Assembly: GCA_023333565.1 (NCBI GenBank)
Contig: JAJKFH010002438.1
Coordinates: forward strand, 1,054,001-1,118,000
DNA length: 64,000 nt
From: Puffinus mauretanicus
Taxonomy: Eukaryota; Chordata; Aves; Procellariiformes; Procellariidae
Direction: 5' to 3'
Part shown: one piece after another, positions 60,301 to 64,000 of the stretch
Position numbering within the stretch: the stretch's first letter is position 1
Layout of the letters: every line of letters starts with the position of its first letter
The notes under the pieces: generated by a model
The model's input: the letters and a program-made list of their open reading frames with translations, nothing else
Database searches by the model: none
Told to the model about the DNA's origin: nothing
Made by a program: the position numbers and the translations under genes

Positions 60301-61995
60301 ATCCCACTTGGCTGGGAGGCTACAACCCGAGCTGTGTTCCCACCACGCCACTGCAACATGCCTTGCTGCTTTACAGCCAGCATACCATTTTGACCTGGAC
60401 GGTGGTACTCTCTGGATATGAAAATCAACCAGCTGAATTCTCCTGTAGTGAGAAAGTACCAGGCTGACAACCTGGGACAGGGTTTTGTCCTCCTGGTGTT
60501 GATTCAGAGAAACAGCGCAATGGAACAAAAAACGGAAGCTCTTCTGTGTCAGTAATTCCTATCATCTAAATACAAATGAGACAGAAGAGGTTCCTCTGTG
60601 TGGTTACATTTTATGCACGACATCGAATAGCAAATATCATCATGATTTTAACGTCCCAGAGCTATTTGCTTTCTTTTCCTTGCAATCGCTGCTTACAGGA
60701 AACGGCCAGCCTGGGCATTTAGGGGCTTCTTGCTGCTGGTTGCTTGCAGCACGCGTTTCTGACGCCTCACACCCTGCTGGAGGCTCGGTGAGGGAAGGAG
60801 TACACCACCCCCAGCTCCCGCTGCTGGAAGATGTCCCAGCGTATTCTCAACTTTGGGAATTTGGTCTGCTAGATTTCATGCGACTATTTACATGCTTAAT
60901 ATTAAGCAGATGCTTCAAGGCTCTGCTGACCTGGAGCTGCAGAATGGTACGAGCCGCTCTACTCAGTTTTTGCTCTAACAAAATGCACCTATGGAGACAG
61001 GCACCATTGTATTGGTGTGACCATGTTCATATCAGGGCAAATAAGCACAGAAACTGCATGCGAAATTCCCCTAATAAAAATACATCTATTAGTACACAGA
61101 TAGGCACGGGAACAGGTGAAACAGGATCACAGCTGAGGTGATCAGCAAAACACGCTACTACCAGCAGCACATCAAATCAGTCTGGGAAGAGAGCTGGCTT
61201 CCATCAGCCGTATTCATACTTACTTTGCAAGCGGGACACTGCTTTTAGCGAGAACAACTTACAGGGCAATATACACACTGGTCACTGTCTGCAGTAACCA
61301 TCCACTAACGCAAACGAGCAAAGGGTGCAGAACACATGGATTAGATGCAGCACGGTCACTTGAACTCACTCCCTCCCACGTTAGGTCTCTAAAGTAAGAA
61401 AAAAAGACTCCTGTGCCAAAAAGACTGATGGGCTTTCATCCAGACTGCCGGTAAACCTCTGGTACCGTGCCATTCCTTTCAGTTGCACTACTGAATATTT
61501 ATTTACAAGGAAGCATGTGAGTACAAAATCTGGCGCCCATCTCCAGGCTCCAAGTGCAACACGGGGACAAGGCAACCCCCCTTCCACGCACGGGGGTTGC
61601 CGGCACCGCAGCTGGGGCACCGGAGCTGCACAGCCCCGGGGGTCAGAAGGTGGCAAAACAGAGGGAAGGAAAAAAAAATACCGCTAGGAGCCGAGGGGAA
61701 AGACATCCTCAAAAACACCCACCCGAACCCAACATGTCCCCCTGGAAGGAAGCAGCAGCCCCCGGCTCGGTACCCGCTGCCCCTTGCTTATGTGCTTCCC
61801 AGTTACCAAGCGCAGCAAGCCCCGCGCGGCGGCGGCGGGAGCGCGGCTCGCCGCGACCCGGCTTGGCGCTGCAAAGCGCGGCTCGGCGCTGCAAAGCGCG
61901 GCTCGGCTCGACTCTCACCTGCGCGGGTCGTGCACCTCCACTGAGAACTTCTTCTCGCGGAAATAGAGGTTCTCCAGCTGCCTCCATTGGAAGAT
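27243..61995 (-). CDS. FRMD4A: FRMD4A, FERM domain-containing protein 4A (split gene, last 12 coding exons)
   Basis: Twelve exons join in frame to 2331 bases, that is 776 residues and a TAG stop. The human protein has about 1039 residues, so the first quarter (FERM lobes F1, F2 and the start of F3) lies beyond position 64000. Order of parts, in residues of the visible portion: 1-72 end of the FERM C lobe; 73-120 linker; about 130-280 coiled-coil CUPID/DUF3338 region shared with FRMD4B and INAVA, which binds cytohesins; 282-776 a Ser/Pro-rich disordered tail with many basic-Ser-Pro motifs. In mammals FRMD4A is a cytoplasmic scaffold at junctions that links Par3 to cytohesin-1 and Arf6 activation during epithelial polarisation. 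All splice borders are GT-AG and all phases agree. No break was seen. It converges on PRPF18. Confidence 0.97.
27313..28685 (-). other. FRMD4A: FRMD4A intron w11-w12
   Basis: A 1.4-kb intron, donor GTGAGT, acceptor CTTTGTTCAG. I see no repeat or other gene in it. Confidence 0.85.
28686..28782 (-). CDS. FRMD4A: FRMD4A exon w11
   Basis: This exon has 97 bases, phase 1 to phase 2. It encodes [20 protein letters not shown] and [11 protein letters not shown]. This aligns with the penultimate segment of the human protein ([12 protein letters not shown] ... HHILTWQTG). The acceptor is TATTTTTCAG and the donor CTGG|GTGAGT. On the displayed + strand it lies within an unrelated open frame. Confidence 0.95.
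28783..31285 (-). other. FRMD4A: FRMD4A intron w10-w11
   Basis: A 2.5-kb intron, donor GTGAGA, acceptor TATTTTTCAG. The first 146 bases (31285 to 31140) remain open in the exon frame and could form an alternative C-terminus if retained. C runs occur near 30.79-30.95 kb. I see nothing else. Confidence 0.85.
31286..32145 (-). CDS. FRMD4A: FRMD4A exon w10 (large tail exon)
   Basis: This is the largest exon, 860 bases and 286 full codons, phase 2 to phase 1. It begins [20 protein letters not shown] and runs through [20 protein letters not shown], the [10 protein letters not shown] stretch, [32 protein letters not shown] and a Ser-rich end [13 protein letters not shown]. It is Ser-rich, apparently disordered and rich in RxxS and SP phospho-motifs. 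The mammalian Gly-rich insertion after LAAR, as I recall it, is absent here. The acceptor is TACCTGCAG and the donor TCAG|GTGAGA. Reading on through the donor gives 48 more codons to a stop at 31140-31142. Confidence 0.97.
32146..33954 (-). other. FRMD4A: FRMD4A intron w9-w10
   Basis: A 1.8-kb intron, donor GTAAGT, acceptor CCTGCAG. Open frames on + (32134-32580, 32789-33250) have no recognisable domain. Confidence 0.85.
33955..34119 (-). CDS. FRMD4A: FRMD4A exon w9 (Ser-rich tail)
   Basis: This exon has 165 bases, phase 2 to phase 2. It encodes [40 protein letters not shown] and [14 protein letters not shown]. The acceptor is a NAGNAG (CTGCAGCAG): starting at 34119 gives the extra Ser also found in human, starting at 34116 would drop it. 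The donor is ACGCG|GTAAGT. Confidence 0.95.
34120..34545 (-). other. FRMD4A: FRMD4A intron w8-w9
   Basis: A short intron of 426 bases, donor GTGAGC, ending at a NAGNAG acceptor. I see nothing else in it. Confidence 0.85.
34546..34783 (-). CDS. FRMD4A: FRMD4A exon w8 (Pro-rich tail)
   Basis: This exon has 238 bases, phase 1 to phase 2. It encodes [20 protein letters not shown], the proline-rich [20 protein letters not shown] and the [20 protein letters not shown] region. The PPRPP and RPPPP runs could bind SH3 domains (inference). The acceptor is CTTCACAG and the donor CCAG|GTGAGC. Confidence 0.96.
34784..35268 (-). other. FRMD4A: FRMD4A intron w7-w8
   Basis: A 485-base intron, donor GTATGT, acceptor CTTCACAG. 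I see nothing else in it. Confidence 0.85.
35269..35325 (-). CDS. FRMD4A: FRMD4A exon w7 (57-nt exon)
   Basis: This is a small exon of 57 bases, phase 1 to phase 1, so it could be skipped without a frameshift. It encodes [18 protein letters not shown], an acidic Ser-rich segment. The acceptor is CTTCCCCTCAG and the donor GATG|GTATGT. Confidence 0.95.
35326..36538 (-). other. FRMD4A: FRMD4A intron w6-w7
   Basis: A 1.2-kb intron, donor GTAAGC, acceptor CCCCTCAG. The stretch at 36180-36300 is faintly like an old SINE/LINE tail (TTTATAGGTGAACAAAGGAG), too weak to call. I see no gene. Confidence 0.8.
36539..36767 (-). CDS. FRMD4A: FRMD4A exon w6 (CUPID, second coiled coil)
   Basis: This exon has 229 bases, phase 0 to phase 1. 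It encodes [60 protein letters not shown] and a basic end ([10 protein letters not shown]). It forms the second predicted coiled coil of the CUPID region. The acceptor is TTTCCTCAG and the donor GAGG|GTAAGC. Confidence 0.97.
36768..39927 (-). other. FRMD4A: FRMD4A intron w5-w6
   Basis: A 3.2-kb intron, donor GTGAGG, acceptor TTTCCTCAG. I see no repeat or gene in it. Confidence 0.85.
39928..40050 (-). CDS. FRMD4A: FRMD4A exon w5 (CUPID)
   Basis: This exon has 123 bases, phase 0 at both ends, 41 codons. It encodes [20 protein letters not shown], then [20 protein letters not shown] and E. The [14 protein letters not shown] block is a hallmark of the CUPID/DUF3338 family. The acceptor is CTGCTTACAG and the donor GAG|GTGAGG. 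Confidence 0.97.
40051..43421 (-). other. FRMD4A: FRMD4A intron w4-w5
   Basis: A 3.4-kb intron, donor GTAGGC, acceptor TGCTTACAG. The 176-codon open frame at 42608-43138 (-) has no recognisable domain and sits fully inside the intron. A T run lies at 40809-40820. Nothing else seen. Confidence 0.85.
43422..43555 (-). CDS. FRMD4A: FRMD4A exon w4 (start of CUPID coiled coil)
   Basis: This exon has 134 bases, phase 1 to phase 0. It encodes [20 protein letters not shown] and then [20 protein letters not shown] and LREA, a heptad-rich helix opening the cytohesin-binding CUPID region. The acceptor is TATTGATAG and the donor GCG|GTAGGC. The same [16 protein letters not shown] core occurs in FRMD4B and INAVA. 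Confidence 0.97.
45769..45816 (+). repeat. 16-bp direct repeat pair around a TG run
   Basis: GTAGTCATCCTCATTT occurs at 45769-45784 and again at 45801-45816. Between them is a short (TG)n run. It looks like a local slippage or duplication event. Confidence 0.7.
46818..46851 (+). repeat. T-rich homopolymer tract
   Basis: Two long T runs are separated by a single C. On the - strand this reads as a poly(A) tract, but no retroposed gene sequence adjoins it. Confidence 0.7.
47661..47675 (+). repeat. Short CTG/CAG trinucleotide run
   Basis: Five GCT units occur in a row inside the intron. This is a short microsatellite with no coding role visible. Confidence 0.75.
48480..48900. other. GC/CpG-rich block in FRMD4A intron
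   Basis: CpGs are frequent from about 48.5 to 48.85 kb, densest at 48655-48800, in an otherwise CpG-poor intron. It contains an inverted repeat CGCGAGC...GCTCGCG near 48730-48750. Open frames on both strands have no domain. It could be a small CpG island, an internal promoter or an enhancer; the sequence alone does not decide. Confidence 0.45.
49440..49560 (+). repeat. Possible MIR-like SINE fragment
   Basis: It reads GCTGTGACCATGGGGAAGTC, then ACTGTCCCAG and CCATCTCCCC. This resembles the MIR core 'GTGTGACCTTGGGCAAGTCAC ... CATCTGTAAA'. It is degenerate and the call is weak. Confidence 0.35.
52144..52285 (-). CDS. FRMD4A: FRMD4A exon w3 (linker after FERM)
   Basis: This exon has 142 bases, phase 0 to phase 1. 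It encodes [20 protein letters not shown], then [20 protein letters not shown] and a Ser-rich end. It connects the FERM domain to the coiled coil. The acceptor is CATGTCCAG and the donor TCAG|GTAGGT. Confidence 0.96.
52921..53010 (-). mobile_element. CR1 3'-end fragment with pentamer microsatellite
   Basis: Positions 52921-52955 are seven pentamers (three AGAAC, four AGAAT). They are followed by TTTCAGTTGGAAGGGACCTC and CAACAATCATCCAGTCC, the typical reverse-complement 3' end of an avian CR1. Only the last 90 bases or so are preserved. The orientation is the same as the CR1 at 4311-5165. Confidence 0.8.
54375..54520 (+). repeat. MIR-like SINE fragment
   Basis: It contains CTCAGCTCTGTTACTGATTT, GGGCTCTGGGTAAGACACTT, then CACATCAATGAAATAATAAG. 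The order matches MIR ('CAGCTCTGCCACTTA ... CTTGGGCAAGTCACTTAA ... CATCTGTAAAATG'). It is the clearest of the MIR-like remnants in the window. Confidence 0.55.
55125..55144. repeat. Perfect 20-bp palindrome
   Basis: ACCCTACATATATGTAGGGT equals its own reverse complement over 20 bases. It lies in intron sequence with no known site match. Confidence 0.75.
57685..57823 (-). CDS. FRMD4A: FRMD4A exon w2 (end of FERM C lobe)
   Basis: This exon has 139 bases, phase 2 to phase 0. It encodes [20 protein letters not shown] followed by [20 protein letters not shown] and DRKQSK. This is the final strand and long helix of the FERM C lobe ([10 protein letters not shown] is the family signature). The donor is AAG|GTAAGC. 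Confidence 0.97.
60025..60125 (-). repeat. MIR-like SINE fragment, antisense
   Basis: The + strand reads TTTATGGGATAAGTAGCC, then GAAGAGAGGTTAAATGGCTT and GGGCAGAGGCAGGGC. This resembles the reverse complement of MIR ('TTTACAGATGGGGAAACTGAGGC ... GAGAGGTTAAGTGACTTG ... GCAGAGCCAGGA'). Confidence 0.5.
61861..61900 (+). repeat. 20-bp GC-rich tandem repeat, two copies
   Basis: Two units at 61861-61880 and 61881-61900 differ by one base (GCTTGG versus GCTCGG at the start, then CGCTGCAAAGCGCG). A partial third copy (GCTCGG) follows. It lies in the intron, about 14 bases downstream of the donor of FRMD4A exon w1 on the - strand. Confidence 0.8.
61919..61995 (-). CDS. FRMD4A: FRMD4A exon w1 (FERM C lobe)
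   Basis: This exon has 77 bases, phase 0 to phase 2. It encodes [20 protein letters not shown] and VHDPR, part of the PH-like FERM C lobe. The acceptor is CTTCTCCCCGCAG and the donor CGCAG|GTGAGAG. It lies at the edge of a CpG-rich stretch. It is the most upstream FRMD4A exon in the window. Confidence 0.96.
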
Positions 61996-64000
61996 CTGCG
62001 GGGAGAAGAAGGGGGTGAGGCGCCTCGGCGCAAACCCTCACCCAGCCCTTCCCGCCGCGCCGCTTCCTCCCGGCGCTGCGCCGGGGCTGCCCCGCTCCGC
62101 TCCGCCCCGGCTCGGCCCCGCGTCCCGCCCGCGCCCCCCGCCCAGGAGCCTCGGGGCAGCCCCGGGGGCGGGCGGTGCCCTCCCGCCCGGCCCCCGCTGC
62201 CTGCGGCGGGCTCGGTGCTGGGTGGAGGCGGGGAAGGGAGCCGGTTTCACTTTGCAGGGCGAAATAGGGTTTAAACACGCCAGCCACGGGAAAACCGGGA
62301 TTCGGCTACTTTTTCCTTCGCGGGCGGGCAGCTGGCGTGTGTTGGCCCCTGGCACAACAGCCTTTCCCTCGGGCAAGGCGTGCAGCGCAGTCCTCGGAGG
62401 GGCGGAGGTGGCCTGGCGGGGTAGGTGGGACCCCCACGGAGGCGACTTGCACCGCCCCGCTGAGCGGCGATACCCAGCTCTGCTTTTACCCCCGGAACCA
62501 ACGTGAAACTCGCATGAGCATAAGCCGAGCGGAGTCAGCTTATCTATCCCAGGTGCTGGCGTGTTGGCGATGCCCAGGGCTCCAACGTGCTCCCGGCGGC
62601 GCGAAACGCAGCGATAAGCAAGTCATTCCTGTCTCCGTTTTACAGCCTGCCCCGTTGGGGCAGATCTCAAAGCAGCACACAGACAAAGCCAACGCTATCA
62701 CCAAGGGGGGAAACTGAGGCATGAAGCATGGGAGTAAAATGCAGGTCTCCCGGGTGCTGGCTGCGTGCCCTCGCCCCTCAGTCAGCACGGGCCAGGGGGT
62801 CTCTGCCTGCCTGCTGAGTGTACGTGCTCCTGGGCGGTGGGACGCGCTCACGCGGGGTCCCTGCACCCACACCTCTGCCGTGAAGGAAGCCCCGTGTCCC
62901 AGGCAGGGGGAAGGACTGACCGCAGAAGCAGCGCGAAGGACGCGGTGACTGCAGAACACCGTGTCAGCTCTCCAAACCACCGCACCGTCACCGCCGCGGA
63001 CAGGTCCACCACCGCCTCCTCTTTACAAATGAGTAAGCCAAAATCCAAACACCGGCTTGCAGGCTGCTAATCCACAGGGAGGAGGCAGCCGCCACCCCCT
63101 GGGCATCTCGCACTTCGGCTTCCCCGCGCTGCCCCTAGCAAGTAACCTCACTGCTGGGGAGCAGAGCCAGCAGAGCTTTCCCTGATTTATACTCCCTCTC
63201 CCACTACAAGCAGCTCCTGTGTAGTTCCTGTCCTACCCCCAAGGAAGGCGCTGGCTCCTGCCACACCGAGATAAGCCGCTTGCCAGTGTCAGCGCTCTGG
63301 AGATAAGTAAACAGGAGGTGTAATTTGATTTGCACTGATTAAGCTGCTGGTGGAGGTGAAATCTAGCAAATAAAACAAGCCACAGTGAGGACCCAAACAT
63401 TTTCTCCTCACTAATACTTCAGGGGCAGCAAAATTGAAAATATCTGTGTTTGTAAAAGTTTCCAACCAAGAGTTGTGTGGTTTTTTTTTTTCCTTTTCTT
63501 TTTTTCTTTCTGTAACAGGGTATTTGCAAGCAAGGGTGGGGTAAGGAGGGCACTGAGCTGCCCCGTACTCTGGGGCTGTCCGCATCGCAGGAGGGTAAGG
63601 GAGGAAGGGGGCCAGGAGGGATGGGAAGCTTGAAGGGCTGGGATACACTGTCCTTAGAGGATTATTTTATTCCTCCACTGGAAAAATTAATCGCTGCATA
63701 AAAGTAATACCCATTATTTTACCCACCAAGGGAGGACAGATGGGGGGTGAAAGGGTTAAGCAGGGAGCTGAGGTCTGAACATGAAGTCTCTCTCCCCTGC
63801 AAGCGCCCAGCACTGCAGCCGAGTTTCAAAGGCATGAAAAGGAAGTTTGGGGCCTAAACTCCCACTGACAACAACCGGGGTCAAGCCTGAGACTGCCATG
63901 TGGGCTGCCGAAAACGTCCCTCCATGCTTCCAGATGCCCGTCCACAAGGCGGGGAGGATAACGTGGCCGTGCTGCACGGCATGTGCAGAGGACGTGTTTG
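61996..64000 (-). other. FRMD4A: FRMD4A intron upstream of exon w1 (incomplete)
   Basis: It ends at the acceptor CTCCCCGCAG of exon w1 and continues past the window edge. It includes the CpG-rich stretch, a MIR-like fragment (62640-62830) and a T-rich run (63480-63510). The preceding FERM exon was not found before position 64000. Confidence 0.8.
62640..62830 (-). repeat. Possible MIR- or L2-like fragment, antisense
   Basis: The + strand reads CTCCGTTTTACAGCC and then GGGGGGAAACTGAGGCATGA, a string typical of the reverse strand of MIR/L2 tails. The rest is too diverged to be sure. Confidence 0.35.

Larger units (their letters stand above)
57824..61918 (-). other. FRMD4A: FRMD4A intron w1-w2
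   Basis: A 4.1-kb intron, donor GTGAGA, acceptor CCTCTCCAG. It holds a MIR-like fragment (60025-60125) and a 20-bp tandem repeat near the donor (61861-61900). Near 61.55-61.92 kb it becomes CpG-rich. No other exon seen. Confidence 0.85.
61800..62560. promoter_or_regulatory. FRMD4A: CpG-rich stretch around FRMD4A exon w1 (CpG island candidate)
   Basis: CpGs and C/G runs are dense from about 61.80 to 62.56 kb, peaking at 62.04-62.22 kb, while the rest of the intron is ordinary. Long overlapping open frames on both strands (for example 61709-62287 on -, 62015-62506 on +) come from this composition and show no domain. The block sits just upstream of exon w1 in transcription direction, so an internal promoter is possible. 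Confidence 0.5.

Noticed and set aside
61709..62287. 192-codon Arg/Ala/Gly-rich open frame on -
   Set aside because: It runs through exon w1 in a different frame and through the CpG-rich block; its composition reflects GC content.
1..64000. tRNA, rRNA, CRISPR arrays, bacterial operons or viral integrations
   Set aside because: I saw no cloverleaf, spaced repeat array, Shine-Dalgarno-led gene cluster or viral protein signature; the window is ordinary vertebrate nuclear DNA.

Overview
The window is vertebrate nuclear DNA, most likely from a bird. It has long introns with GT-AG borders, coding exons almost identical to mammalian orthologues, and a truncated CR1 (chicken repeat 1) retroposon with its 8-mer tail, plus a second short CR1 3' end. 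CR1 also occurs in crocodilians and turtles, so 'bird' is an inference from the CR1 type and the compact PRPF18 introns. There are no prokaryotic operons, phage genes or CRISPR arrays.

Two protein genes face each other tail to tail. On the + strand, positions 1 to about 18.9 kb (possibly 20.5 kb) hold PRPF18, a second-step pre-mRNA splicing factor. Nine coding exons are visible (977-17153), giving 320 codons that run in frame to the stop. Only the first coding exon (about 22 residues) is missing, upstream of the window. On the - strand, from about 21.48 kb to the right edge, lies the 3' two thirds of FRMD4A, a FERM-domain scaffold protein. Twelve coding exons (61995 down to 27243) encode 776 residues: the end of the FERM domain, the coiled-coil cytohesin-binding (CUPID/DUF3338) region, a long Ser/Pro-rich tail and the C-terminus. 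The exons for the N-terminal FERM lobes lie beyond position 64000. A long AT-rich 3' UTR follows the stop, about 5.7 kb if the distal poly(A) site is used.

Region by region: 1-17.15 kb PRPF18 exons and introns, with a CR1 in the intron at 4064-6609; 17.15-21.5 kb PRPF18 3' UTR and a partly GC-rich intergenic gap; 21.5-27.2 kb FRMD4A 3' UTR; 27.2-37 kb a cluster of FRMD4A tail exons; 37-62 kb widely spaced FRMD4A exons with introns up to 8.6 kb that hold old SINE-like fragments, a second CR1 fragment and GC-rich blocks; 61.8-62.6 kb a CpG-rich stretch directly upstream of the first visible FRMD4A exon.

The two genes do not act in one pathway as far as is known. PRPF18 works in the nucleus in the spliceosome; FRMD4A works at epithelial junctions linking Par3 to Arf6 activation. 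Their adjacency matches, from memory, the human 10p13 order. I found no undescribed system. The most useful leads are a candidate in-frame 27-nt microexon in PRPF18, two tandem splice acceptors, a possible intron-retention C-terminus for FRMD4A, and CpG-rich blocks that could be internal promoters. All GC and CpG statements are by eye, not computed.
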